This document shows, one piece after another, positions 54,220 through 62,544 of a stretch of 64,000 nucleotides of DNA. Below the pieces are notes generated by a model, which saw nothing but the letters and a program-made list of their open reading frames with translations, had not been told where the DNA came from and made no database searches. The DNA is from Micromonospora sp. WMMA1947 (GTDB lineage: Bacteria; Actinomycetota; Actinomycetes; Mycobacteriales; Micromonosporaceae): positions 5,165,001 to 5,229,000 of the forward strand of contig NZ_CP114909.1 of the NCBI RefSeq assembly GCF_027497355.1, written 5' to 3'. Both the position numbers and the translations under genes were made by a program. The first letter of the stretch is position 1, and the number at the start of each line of letters is the position of its first letter.

Positions 54220-54687
54220 TCACCAGTCGCGGGCCCAGTCCGGCGGCGGTACGACGGCGAGCTGCGGCTCCCCGCTGATCGGCTCCAGCGCGTGCACGAT
54301 CCGCAGGTCCCCGTCGGCGGCGGCGTCGGGGTCGGTCAGCACCCGGCCGCTGCTGCCGTCGGCGCTCACCAGCACCCACCGGTCAGGATGGATGCCGCCG
54401 TCGTCGACGAGCGCCCGTACGCCGACCGCGCGGGCGAGGGCCACCGCGAGGTCGTGTTCGCGCAAGCCGGTGGCGTCACCCAGGTCGGCGTCGCCGGTGA
54501 GAATCCAGCCGAAGCCGTCGCCCCCGTCGGGCGGGATGAGCATCGCCACCGGCCGGGGATCGTCCACGGCCCGGTCCTCGATCCGCCCCACGTACACGCT
54601 TTCCGGCGCGATGCCGTACTCGGTCAGCAGGAACCGGCGGAGGGCATCCGCCGGCAGGTCGGTGTCGAAGTGGATCCGGTACCGCAC
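54220..54687 (-). CDS. Hypothetical protein
   Basis: A 155-residue protein from GTG 54687 (MRYRIHFDTDLPADALRRFL). It has an alternating strand-helix pattern and an acidic composition with no recognisable motif. It is convergent with the DUF4190 gene (32-base gap) and divergent from the methyltransferase at 54768. Confidence 0.6.
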   Translation of the reverse strand: MRYRIHFDTDLPADALRRFLLTEYGIAPESVYVGRIEDRAVDDPRPVAMLIPPDGGDGFGWILTGDADLGDATGLREHDLAVALARAVGVRALVDDGGIHPDRWVLVSADGSSGRVLTDPDAAADGDLRIVHALEPISGEPQLAVVPPPDWARDW

Positions 54688-54767
54688 TCTCTGCCCCTCT
54701 CCCAGCCCACTGCGTAACCCGTCACAGTGCTTGCCCCGGCGGCCCGCCGGGGCGTTGGCTGTCGGGT

Positions 54768-55499
54768 ATGGCCCGCATCGCGTACCACGACGCCGACGCC
54801 GAGGCGTTCGCCGCTACCCGGCATCTCACCGACGACGGTCTCACGGCCTGGCGTGCCGCCGTCGCCCGGCACCTCGCCCCGCGTCCGGGCATGCGACTGC
54901 TCGACCTGGGCGCCGGGACCGGCACCTGGGCGCGGGCGTTCACCACCTGGTTCCCCGGTCTTGAGGTCGTGGCCGTCGAGCCGTCGGCGGCGATGCGCGC
55001 CCGCTGCGTGTTCGCGCCGCTCGTCGCGGGCGACGCCGGGCATCTCCCGCTGGCCGACGGCAGCGTGGACGGCGCCTGGCTGTCCACAGTCGTCCACCAC
55101 GTGCCCGACCTGGCCACCGCTGCGCGCGAGCTGCGCCGGGTGCTGCGGCCCGGTGCCCCGGTGCTCATCCGGTCCGCGTTCGCCGGACGGCACGCGGCGA
55201 TCACGCTGTTCGACTACTTCCCCGAGGCGGTCCGCGTGCTGGACACGTACCCGAGCATCGCCGACGTCGAGGGCGCCTTCGCCGCCGCCGGCTTCGCCAC
55301 CGCGGCGGTCGAGGCGGTCCCGCAGGTCACCGCACCGTCGCTGCGGGCGGCGGCGGCCGGCCTGCGCCGGGAGGCGCACACGCCGCTTCAGCTCATCACC
55401 GATGCGGAGTACGCCGCCGGCGTCGAGCGGTTGCGGGAAGCGGCAGGGACGGTCGACGGCCCGGTCGTCGACGCCTTGGATCTGCTCGTGCTGCGCTGA
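54768..55499 (+). CDS. Class I SAM-dependent methyltransferase
   Basis: A 243-residue protein from ATG 54768. Motif I is LLDLGAGTGTWARAF near residue 44; EVVAVEPSAAM and a VVHHVPDLATAARELRRVL helix follow, as in UbiE/Methyltransf_11 proteins. Substrate unknown. It lies 20 bases before the arginase-fold gene and may be co-transcribed with it. Confidence 0.83.
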   Translation: MARIAYHDADAEAFAATRHLTDDGLTAWRAAVARHLAPRPGMRLLDLGAGTGTWARAFTTWFPGLEVVAVEPSAAMRARCVFAPLVAGDAGHLPLADGSVDGAWLSTVVHHVPDLATAARELRRVLRPGAPVLIRSAFAGRHAAITLFDYFPEAVRVLDTYPSIADVEGAFAAAGFATAAVEAVPQVTAPSLRAAAAGLRREAHTPLQLITDAEYAAGVERLREAAGTVDGPVVDALDLLVLR

Positions 55500-55519
55500 C
55501 ACGCGGTTAGGGTGGGGCG

Positions 55520-56410
55520 ATGGACCCTCGTAGGTGGACTGTCGTCGGGGCGCCGTCGAGCGCGGGCGCGCACACCCCCGGTGTCGAGGGCGCACCCGCC
55601 GCTCTGCGCGCCGCCGGCCTGCTCGGTCTGCTGGGTGTCGACGTCGAGGACGCCGGCGACGTGGCCGGATTCCGGTGGCGGCCGGATCCGGCGTACCCCA
55701 GGGGTCAGAACGCGGGCGCGGTGGCCGCCGTCGCCTCGGCGGTGGCCGACCGGGTCGCGGCGGCGCTGCGCCGGGGGCGCGCGCCGCTGGTGCTCGGCGG
55801 CGACTGCACCGTGACGGTCGGCCTGGTCGCCGGTTGCGCGCGGGCCGGGCTGTCGCCAGCGCTGGTGTACGTGGACGGCGGCCCGGATCTCTACACGCCG
55901 GTGACGCGCGCGAACGGCAACCTGGACGCGATGGGGCTGGCGCACATGCTGGGCCTGCCGGGGACGGTGCCCGAGGTGGCGGGTGTCGGGCCGGCGGTGC
56001 CGTTGCTGTCGCCGGAGCGGGTGGTGGTGTACGGCGACTCGCTGCCTCCGGGTGACCACGAGCGCGATCTGGTGGCGGAGCTGGGGCTGACGTACGTGCC
56101 GGCCGAGGAGGTGCACGCCGACGCGCGGGCGGCGGCGCGCCGGGCCCGGTCGGTGGCCGAGGGTGCGGCCGACGGGTTCGTGGTGCACTTCGACGTGGAC
56201 GTGCTGCGTTTCGTGGACGCGCCGCTGGCGGACGTGCCGGAGCCGTTCGGGCTCAGCCTCGGCGATGCGGCGGCGACGCTGGCGGAGCTGGTGGCGAGCC
56301 CGCGGTTCGCCGGGTTGTCGGTCACCGAGATCAACCCGGACCATCTGCCCGACGACGAGCTGCTCCCCCGGTTCGTCGAGGTGCTCGCCGGGGCGCTGAC
56401 CGGGCGCTAG
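55520..56410 (+). CDS. Arginase/ureohydrolase-fold protein with altered metal ligands
   Basis: A 296-residue protein from ATG 55520. The three arginase motifs are present in order but changed: GGDCTVT (usual GGDHS), VYVDGGPDLYT (usual DAHxD) and VHFDVDVLRF (usual DxDxxDP). Two metal-binding histidines are therefore replaced by Cys and Gly. Arginases and agmatinases need two manganese ions held by these residues, so either the metal site differs or the protein has another reaction. Its TAG stop overlaps that of the NUDIX gene on the other strand (CTAG). Confidence 0.78.
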   Translation: MDPRRWTVVGAPSSAGAHTPGVEGAPAALRAAGLLGLLGVDVEDAGDVAGFRWRPDPAYPRGQNAGAVAAVASAVADRVAAALRRGRAPLVLGGDCTVTVGLVAGCARAGLSPALVYVDGGPDLYTPVTRANGNLDAMGLAHMLGLPGTVPEVAGVGPAVPLLSPERVVVYGDSLPPGDHERDLVAELGLTYVPAEEVHADARAAARRARSVAEGAADGFVVHFDVDVLRFVDAPLADVPEPFGLSLGDAAATLAELVASPRFAGLSVTEINPDHLPDDELLPRFVEVLAGALTGR

Positions 56411-56820
56411 ACGGCGTCCGCGAGGTGCAGCGGCAGCACCTTCGCGGCGCTCACCGCCAGGTCGCGGTCGAGCACCTGGTCGCGGGGCACGAACACCATC
56501 GCCTGTCCCTCGCCGAGCACCACGTCCTCCTGCCGGGCGTCGGTGCTGCCGCGGAATACGTACACGGTGACGGTGTGCGGAAATCCCTCCTCGTGCGGGC
56601 GGGGTCCGCTCCACAGCAGGTGCAGCTCCCCGGCGGTCAGGCCGGTCTCCTCGCGTAGCTCGCGCCGGGCGGCCTGCTCCGGTGTCTCGCCGGGTTCGAT
56701 GCTGCCGCCGGGCAGGCTCCACTGGTACGGCGAGACAGGCGCGTTGCCGTCGCGGTGCTGCATGAGGATCGCGCCGGTCGGGTCGACGAGCAGGACGAGG
56801 GCGACGTCGTAGCTGGCCAC
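56407..56820 (-). CDS. NUDIX hydrolase
   Basis: The Nudix box is intact: GGSIEPGETPEQAARRELRE followed by ETGL. GTG 56820 (VASYDVALVLLVDPTG) is preferred because the fold starts there and because further upstream lie an AT-rich stretch and an inverted repeat that look regulatory; ATG 56901 in the same frame would add 27 residues. The product cleaves a nucleoside diphosphate linked to some group X, using magnesium bound by the box glutamates. Substrate unknown. Confidence 0.8.
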   Translation of the reverse strand: MASYDVALVLLVDPTGAILMQHRDGNAPVSPYQWSLPGGSIEPGETPEQAARRELREETGLTAGELHLLWSGPRPHEEGFPHTVTVYVFRGSTDARQEDVVLGEGQAMVFVPRDQVLDRDLAVSAAKVLPLHLADAV

Positions 56821-56845
56821 GATCCGAGCATGCCACGCGCCACTC

Positions 56846-56872
56846 AACTTTCGTCCGCGCGCGACGAAAGTT
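56846..56872. promoter_or_regulatory. 10-7-10 inverted repeat upstream of the sugar dehydrogenase gene
   Basis: AACTTTCGTC (56846-56855) and GACGAAAGTT (56863-56872) are exact reverse complements around CGCGCGC. The GAAAGTT/AACTTTC half-sites resemble binding sites of LacI- or ROK-type sugar repressors in actinomycetes. It lies about 170 bases before the TTG start at 57045, in the space shared with the NUDIX gene. Confidence 0.5.
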
Positions 56873-57044
56873 CTTCCAGAGTCAATGAAAGCTATAGACA
56901 TATCGACATGGCTTTTGTAGCGTCGGCCGCAGGCGTTGACGTTTCGCCCCCACTCCTCCCACCTCCCGGCATGGCGTTCCGCCGCGCCCGCACCAGCTTG
57001 CGAAGGAGAACCCTGCCCGACCCGTCCCCAGCAAGGAGAGGCAG

Positions 57045-59162
57045 TTGACCAGACGATTCGCGCTCGCCGTGGCCACTATGACCGCCACGGCCCTCGTCGC
57101 CACCCCCACCGTCGCCACCGCCGCGCCGGGCACCGCCGCCCCGCCGCCGGACAGCGACTTCCAGAAGGTCACCCTCAACGACACCCCCGGTGAGCCGATG
57201 GACCTGGCGGTGCTGCCCGACCGCCGTGTACTGCACGTGACCCGCGCCGGCCAGGTCTGGCTGCACAACCCCGCGACCGGCCGCAACACGATCGCCGCAA
57301 CGCTCGACGTCTACCGGCACGACGAGGAGGGCCTGCAGAACGTCGCCGTCGACCCGAACTTCGGCCGGGGCGGCAACAACTGGGTCTACCTCTACTACTC
57401 GCCGCCGGGTAACACACCCGTCGACGACCCGGCCACGCCCGGCGTCAACGAGGGCGACGCGCCCGGTTGGGGCACCGCCGAGGACTTCGCACCGTTCCAG
57501 GGCGTCCTGCGGCTGTCCCGGTTCCGGCTGGTCAAGGACACGCTGGACCTGCGCACCGAGCAGAAGATCCTCGACGTGCCGGTGGACCGGGGCATCTGCT
57601 GCCACGTGGGTGGCGACATCGTCTTCGACGCCAAGGGCAACCTCTACCTGTCGACAGGCGACGACACCAACCCGTTCGAGTCCGGCGGCTTCACGCCGAT
57701 CGACGAGCGGCCCGGCCGCAACCCGGCGTACGACGCGCAGCGCACCTCGGCAAACACCAACGACCTGCGCGGCAAGATCCTGCGGATCCGGGTGGGACTG
57801 AACGGGTCGTACACGGTCCCGGACGGCAACCTGTTCCGCCGGGGCACGCCGGGCACCCGCCCGGAGATCTACCTGATGGGCCTGCGCAACCCGTTCCGGA
57901 TCGAGCTGAACCGGGCCACCGGTGAGCTGTACGTGGCGGACTACTCGCCCGACGCGCGCGCGGCCGACCCCAACCGTGGACCGTCCGGGCACGGCAAGTG
58001 GCTCGCTACCCGCAAGCCCGGCAACTACGGCTGGCCGTACTGCGCCACCGACGCGCTGCCCTACGTCGACTACGACTTCGCCACCGGGCAGTCCGGTACG
58101 CCGTTCGACTGCGCCGCGCCGGTGAACGACTCGCCGCACAACACCGGGCTGCGCAAGGTACCGCCGGTGCAGAAGCCGCAGGTGGCGTACACCTATGGCG
58201 TCTCGCCGCAGTTCCCGGAACTCGGCGACGGCGGCATCGGCCCGATGGCCGGCCCGGCGTACGACTTCGACATCCGCACAACCCGGGGCCGTACCGCGGT
58301 GGCCTGGCCGTCGTACTACGACGGGCTGCCGCTGTTCCACGAGTGGACCCGCGACTACGTCAAGGCGTTCCGGCAGGACGCGCGGGGCGCGGTGACCGGG
58401 ATCGAGCCGGTGCTGCCCTCGGTGGTCTTCGACAACCCGATGGACCTGGAGTTCGGCCCGGACGGCGCGCTCTACGTGCTGGAGTACGGTGACGGTTACT
58501 TCAGTGAGAACCCGGACGCGCAGCTCGCCCGGATCGACCACATCGGATTCACCGGCAACCACACGCCGGTGCCGCAGGCGTCGGCTACGCCCACCGCCGG
58601 GGTGACCCCGCTGACCGTCGCGTTCTCCAGTGCCGGCACGACCGACGCCGACGGCGACGCGTTGCGCTACGAGTGGTACCTGGACGACGACGACCGGGTG
58701 GACTCCCGCTCCCCGAACCCGACGTTCACCTACCGGGAGAACGGCATCTACCGGGCCACGCTGAAGGTGACCGACCGGGCCGGACGGTCCGCGTCCACCG
58801 AGGTACGGGTCGTGGTCGGCAACGCCACCCCGGTGGTGGAGCTGGTGAACCCGGTCGAGGGGCAGCCGTTCTCGTTCGGTGACACGGTGACCTTCGAGGT
58901 CCGGGTGACCGACGACCAGCCGGTCGACTGCGCCCGGGTCACAGTCACCTACATCCTCGGCCACGACAGCCACGGCCACCCGCAGACCACCGCGAGCGGC
59001 TGCACCGGCTCGATCACCACCACCGTCCCGGAGGGCCACGACCCGGAGACCGACAACCTCACCGGCGTCTTCGTCGCCAGCTACACCGACAGCGGCAGCG
59101 ACGGCCTGCCCGCGCTGACCGGCACCGACCAGGTCGTCCTGGTCCCGTCCGCCCGACCTTGA
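57045..59162 (+). CDS. Secreted PQQ-type sugar dehydrogenase (GSDH family) with PKD domain
   Basis: A 705-residue protein. TTG 57045 is chosen for the ribosome site AAGGAG eight bases upstream. A signal peptide ends near residue 26 (TVATA-AP). Residues 35-500 form the six-bladed GSDH-type propeller (PMDLAVLPDRRVLHVTRAGQ, GGDIVFDAKGNLYLSTGDDT, LMGLRNPFRIELN, NPMDLEFGPDGALYVLEYGD). A PKD immunoglobulin-like domain follows near 520-595, then a further beta domain. It should oxidise sugars, or bind them, outside the cell. It is followed after 15 bases by the Tat-exported isomerase-like gene, so the two form an operon. Confidence 0.85.
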   Translation: MTRRFALAVATMTATALVATPTVATAAPGTAAPPPDSDFQKVTLNDTPGEPMDLAVLPDRRVLHVTRAGQVWLHNPATGRNTIAATLDVYRHDEEGLQNVAVDPNFGRGGNNWVYLYYSPPGNTPVDDPATPGVNEGDAPGWGTAEDFAPFQGVLRLSRFRLVKDTLDLRTEQKILDVPVDRGICCHVGGDIVFDAKGNLYLSTGDDTNPFESGGFTPIDERPGRNPAYDAQRTSANTNDLRGKILRIRVGLNGSYTVPDGNLFRRGTPGTRPEIYLMGLRNPFRIELNRATGELYVADYSPDARAADPNRGPSGHGKWLATRKPGNYGWPYCATDALPYVDYDFATGQSGTPFDCAAPVNDSPHNTGLRKVPPVQKPQVAYTYGVSPQFPELGDGGIGPMAGPAYDFDIRTTRGRTAVAWPSYYDGLPLFHEWTRDYVKAFRQDARGAVTGIEPVLPSVVFDNPMDLEFGPDGALYVLEYGDGYFSENPDAQLARIDHIGFTGNHTPVPQASATPTAGVTPLTVAFSSAGTTDADGDALRYEWYLDDDDRVDSRSPNPTFTYRENGIYRATLKVTDRAGRSASTEVRVVVGNATPVVELVNPVEGQPFSFGDTVTFEVRVTDDQPVDCARVTVTYILGHDSHGHPQTTASGCTGSITTTVPEGHDPETDNLTGVFVASYTDSGSDGLPALTGTDQVVLVPSARP

Positions 59163-59177
59163 GGAAGGAGTACGACC

Positions 59178-60122
59178 ATGTGCTACGGACATGACGGACA
59201 GGCCGCGCTGGAGCGGTCGCTTGATCGGCGTGGTCTGCTGCGTGGCTCCCTCGCCGCGCTGGCCGGTGTGGGCCTGGCGACCGGGCTCGGCGCGACGGCG
59301 GCGCAGGCCGGCGGCGGGCACCACCACGGCCGGCGTCCGGTGCCGAAGGAGCTGATCAGCCTTCAGCTCTGGACGGTCCGCGACGCGCTCAACGGCTCGC
59401 CGGGATACGACGCGACGCTGGCGCACCTGGCCCGCATCGGCTACCCCCGGGTCGAGCTGGCGCTTGGTTACTTCGGGCGTACCGCGCGGGAGCTGCGCCG
59501 CTTCCTGGACCGCACCGGCATCAAGGCCAGTTCCAGCCACGACGGGATCGCCGCCGACGCCGCCGCGCTGGAGCAGAAGATCGCGAACGCCCGGACGCTG
59601 GGCCAGCGGTTCATGGTGGTGCCGTACCTGAACTCCGACCGCGAGGACGACTGGAAGCGCTGGGCGGAGCAGATGAACGTCGAGGCCGCCGCCGCGCGCA
59701 AGGCCGGTCTGCGGTACGGCTACCACAACCACGCGCACGAGTTCACCATCGACTTCGGCAACGGCCGGCGGCCGTGGGACGTGCTGACCGAGGAACTCGA
59801 CCCGCGCCTGGTGCACCTGGAGATCGACATCTACTGGGCGGTCACCGGCGGCATCAACTCCGGCGACGGCGTCGACGACCCGGAGGGCTTCACGCTCGAC
59901 GTGATCCGCTCGGCGCCGCAGCGGGTGTTGCAGTACCACGTCAAGGACCGCGACCCGGCCACCGGCGACATGGCCGACCTGGGCACCGGGATGATCGACT
60001 TCGCGCGGATCTTCCGGGGGCACCAGGTGATGGAGTACATCGTGGAGAACGACACCCCGGACGTGACGCCGCAGCGGACCGCCGAGGTCGGCTACCGCTA
60101 CCTGCGCCGCCTGCGGTTCTGA
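59178..60122 (+). CDS. Tat-exported sugar phosphate isomerase/epimerase (TIM barrel)
   Basis: A 314-residue protein from ATG 59178 (GAGGAAGGAG upstream). The N-terminus has a twin-arginine signal, DRRGLLRGSLAALAGVGLAT, with cleavage after the AQA region near residue 44. The rest is a xylose-isomerase-like AP-endonuclease-2 fold (ISLQLWTVRDALNG, YGYHNHAHEFT, HLEIDIYWAVTGG, VLQYHVKDRD), with His/Glu/Asp metal ligands intact. It is probably exported with metal bound and acts on a sugar produced by the neighbouring dehydrogenase. A strong hairpin follows. Confidence 0.87.
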   Translation: MCYGHDGQAALERSLDRRGLLRGSLAALAGVGLATGLGATAAQAGGGHHHGRRPVPKELISLQLWTVRDALNGSPGYDATLAHLARIGYPRVELALGYFGRTARELRRFLDRTGIKASSSHDGIAADAAALEQKIANARTLGQRFMVVPYLNSDREDDWKRWAEQMNVEAAAARKAGLRYGYHNHAHEFTIDFGNGRRPWDVLTEELDPRLVHLEIDIYWAVTGGINSGDGVDDPEGFTLDVIRSAPQRVLQYHVKDRDPATGDMADLGTGMIDFARIFRGHQVMEYIVENDTPDVTPQRTAEVGYRYLRRLRF

Positions 60123-60130
60123 CGCCCCAT

Positions 60131-60173
60131 CGCGCCCGCCGGGACCGGCTCACCACCGGCCCCGGCGGGCGCG
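60131..60173 (+). terminator. 13-bp stem terminator after the isomerase gene
   Basis: Bases 60131-60143 and 60161-60173 are exact reverse complements (CGCGCCCGCCGGG and its inverse), nine bases after the stop codon. Confidence 0.7.
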
Positions 60174-60230
60174 CGGACCGCCGTCGAACGTGACACGCTC
60201 GGCACCTGTCACGCACCGAGGGGGTACGCG

Positions 60231-60851
60231 ATGACCGACGAGCCGGACGACGTCCACTACGACCGCCTCTACCGCGACACCGACCGCCCGCCCTGGGAGA
60301 TCGGCGGACCGCAGCCGGCGCTCGCCGCCGTCCTCGACACCGGGGTACGCGGCCCGCGCGTGCTCGACGTCGGCTGCGGCACCGGGGAGCTGGCGCTCGC
60401 GCTGGCCCGCAGCGGCCACGACGTGACGGGCGTCGACATCTCACCGGTGGCGATCGGTCAGGCCCGGGCCAAGGCGGCCGAGGCGGGACTGCCGGTGCGC
60501 TTCGAGGTGTGCGACGCCACGGTGATCCCGGTGCCGCCGGTGCCGTACGACTCGGTGTTCGACTCCGGGCTGCTGCACTCGCTGGACCGGCGGGGCGCTG
60601 CCGTACGCGACTACCTGGCGTTGCTGCCGCGCCTGACCGCGCCCGGCGGGGCGGTGTACGTGCTGGCGGTGTCGCCCGAGGCGGGCCAGGGCTGGGGCCT
60701 GGACGCCGACGCCCTGCGCGCGGCGTTCCCGGAGCCGCTGTGGTCACCCGTCACGGTGGAGCGGATCGACGTGCTGGCCCGCGTCGAGGGCGCGGACCTG
60801 CGCCTGGCCGGCAACCTGCTGCGCGCCACCCGCTCCCCCGGTGGCCGGTAG
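60231..60851 (+). CDS. Class I SAM-dependent methyltransferase
   Basis: A 206-residue protein from ATG 60231 (GAGGGGG upstream). VLDVGCGTGELALALARSG is motif I, followed by VTGVDISPVAIGQARAKA and FDSGLLHSLDRRGAAVRDYL. It begins DDVHYDRLYRDTDRPPWEIG, the pattern of the TehB/thiol methyltransferase-like group. Target unknown. Single-gene unit between two hairpin/convergent boundaries. Confidence 0.85.
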   Translation: MTDEPDDVHYDRLYRDTDRPPWEIGGPQPALAAVLDTGVRGPRVLDVGCGTGELALALARSGHDVTGVDISPVAIGQARAKAAEAGLPVRFEVCDATVIPVPPVPYDSVFDSGLLHSLDRRGAAVRDYLALLPRLTAPGGAVYVLAVSPEAGQGWGLDADALRAAFPEPLWSPVTVERIDVLARVEGADLRLAGNLLRATRSPGGR

Positions 60852-60872
60852 CGGAACGGTCCGGCAGCGGCG

Positions 60873-61382
60873 TCAGCGGCGCCAGTGCTGGCGCGGGGCG
60901 TACCCCTCGCGGCGAAGCCAGTGTTCGGTGTAGACGATCCGATCGGCCTCGATCACGACGAGCGGGTCCTCGGGTGGCTCGGACAGCGACCGGCCCCGCT
61001 CGGCGTGCTCGTTCTCCCAGCGGAACGCGGCCCAGTGGCGGGCCCGCTCGGGGTGCTCCGGGCCGAGCACCCGGGCGGTGCCGAACACCTGCGCGCCCCG
61101 GCTGCTGGCCAGCCCGACCAGCGGGGCGAAGACCCCGACCGACACCCGCGGGTCGGCGGCGATGTTGCGCATTTTGGGCGAGCGCGGCGCGGCGGTGAAC
61201 ATCAGCGTGAAGTCGAGCGGGTAGTAGCGCACCGGCGTGGCCAGCGGACCGTCCGGCCCGGCGGTGGCGAGCACGCACATGTTCTGCGACGACAGCAGGT
61301 TGAGGATGCGCTCCTCCAGGCGGTCCCGGTCCAGCTTCCTCGTCGGCGCCGGCCCGGTCAGCCAGGGGTTCGTCAGCGGCAC
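60873..61382 (-). CDS. PPOX-class FMN-dependent oxidoreductase (pyridoxamine phosphate oxidase fold)
   Basis: A 169-residue protein from GTG 61382. The split-barrel signature is visible: LSSQNMCVLATAGPDGPLAT, PVRYYPLDFTLMFTAAPRSP, KMRNIAADPRVSVGVFAPL. Family members bind FMN or F420 and reduce small substrates. Convergent with the methyltransferase and 39 bases after the LacI gene on the same strand. Confidence 0.8.
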   Translation of the reverse strand: MPLTNPWLTGPAPTRKLDRDRLEERILNLLSSQNMCVLATAGPDGPLATPVRYYPLDFTLMFTAAPRSPKMRNIAADPRVSVGVFAPLVGLASSRGAQVFGTARVLGPEHPERARHWAAFRWENEHAERGRSLSEPPEDPLVVIEADRIVYTEHWLRREGYAPRQHWRR

Positions 61383-61421
61383 GGGCTGTCCTCGATCATG
61401 ACGGCACCCTACCGGCCGGGC

Positions 61422-62441
61422 TCAGGCGACCGGCGCCGTACTGGCCCGCATCAGCACCTCGCCGGGCAGGCGGACGATCCGGCGGCGCCGACCGGCGTTC
61501 TCGGTCAGGGCCAGTTTCATCGCCTCCTCGCCGAGCCGGTGCAGCGGCAGCGCCACAGTGGTCAGCGGCGGGCTGAGGTCACGCACGACCGGGATGTCGT
61601 CGAAGCCGGCGACCGAGACGTCGCCGGGCACCGACAGCCCCCGGTCGCGCAACGCCGCGTACGCGCCGACGGCCATCACGTCGGTGCACGCGAACACGCA
61701 GGTGGCGTCGAGCCCGCGGTCGAGCAGCGCGGTCATCGCCCGGTAGCCGCCGTCGCGGGTGAACGCCGCCTCGGCCACGGCGCCCGGGTCGAGCGCCACA
61801 CCGGCGGCGGTCAGCTCGTCGCGGAACCCGCCGATCCGGTCGGCGACCGTGGTCAGCTCGGGCGGGCCGGAGAGCACCGCGAAGCGGCGGTGCCCGAGGC
61901 CCAGCAGCGCGCGGGCCAGCTCGGCGGCGCCGGCCCGGTTCTCCGGCAGGACACTGTCGACCTTCAGGGTGCGGTGCCGGCTGACCACCGCGACCCGGCC
62001 GCCGCCGTCGAGGTACGGCGCCAGCTCGGCGGCCATCGCCCGCTCCCAGCGGGGGTCCTCGAAGCCGGAGCCGATGAGCAGGATCGCCGGGGCGCGTTCG
62101 GCGCGCAGCATCGACACGTACGCGATCTCGCGTTCCGGGTCGCGGAACGTGCTGGCGAGCATGACCAGCAGGTCGTTGTCGGCGGCGACCCGCATGACGC
62201 CACCGGCGACGGCGGCGAAGTAGGGGTCGGTGACGTCGTGGCAGACGACGCCGACGCTGCGGCGGGACCCGCCGGCCAGCGCGCGGGCGTGGGCGTTCGG
62301 GGTGTACGCGAGCCGCGCGGCGGCGGCCAGGACGCGGTCGTGCAGGTGGGGGGTGACCCGCCGCCCGTTGAGCGCCCGGGAGGCGGTGGCCAGGGAGACG
62401 TCGGCCGCCCGGGCCACGTCTTCCAGCGTCACGTGCGACAT
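61422..62441 (-). CDS. LacI-family transcriptional repressor
   Basis: A 339-residue protein from ATG 62441. HTH residues 4-23 read VTLEDVARAADVSLATASRA, followed by LNGRRV and the hinge helix. The periplasmic-binding-protein-like effector domain follows (VGVVCHDVTDPYFAAVAGGV, AVLSGPPELTTVADRIGGFR, VAGFDDIPVVRDLSPPLTTV). It is divergent from the Gfo/Idh/MocA gene, whose promoter carries two LacI-type operators; it most likely represses that gene, and possibly itself, until a sugar ligand binds. Confidence 0.93.
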   Translation of the reverse strand: MSHVTLEDVARAADVSLATASRALNGRRVTPHLHDRVLAAAARLAYTPNAHARALAGGSRRSVGVVCHDVTDPYFAAVAGGVMRVAADNDLLVMLASTFRDPEREIAYVSMLRAERAPAILLIGSGFEDPRWERAMAAELAPYLDGGGRVAVVSRHRTLKVDSVLPENRAGAAELARALLGLGHRRFAVLSGPPELTTVADRIGGFRDELTAAGVALDPGAVAEAAFTRDGGYRAMTALLDRGLDATCVFACTDVMAVGAYAALRDRGLSVPGDVSVAGFDDIPVVRDLSPPLTTVALPLHRLGEEAMKLALTENAGRRRRIVRLPGEVLMRASTAPVA

Positions 62442-62465
62442 CGATGCGTCTCCCTGCGGAACGTC

Positions 62466-62528
62466 TTGACCCGGTGTTCCGGCGTGGCTACGGTAGCACC
62501 CTGAAAGCGCTTACTGAAAGCGCATTCA
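62466..62528 (+). promoter_or_regulatory. Promoter TTGACC-N17-TACGGT with two tandem LacI-type operators
   Basis: TTGACC (62466-62471) and TACGGT (62489-62494) are 17 bases apart. Immediately downstream, at the expected transcription start, lie two head-to-tail 14-base sites: TGAAAGCGCTTACT (62502-62515) and TGAAAGCGCATTCA (62515-62528). The second is a near palindrome with the central GCGC typical of LacI-family operators. The ribosome site GGGGAGG follows at 62533. Confidence 0.75.
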
Positions 62529-62544
62529 ACGCCGGGGAGGCACA

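Noticed and set aside
56821..56901. ATG 56901 as the NUDIX start
   Set aside because: It would place the 10-7-10 inverted repeat inside the coding region and adds 27 residues not typical of the fold; kept only as an alternative.
56892..60023. A 1,043-codon open frame on the minus strand
   Set aside because: Antisense to the sugar dehydrogenase and isomerase genes, which have signal peptides and family motifs; composition is typical of a shadow frame.
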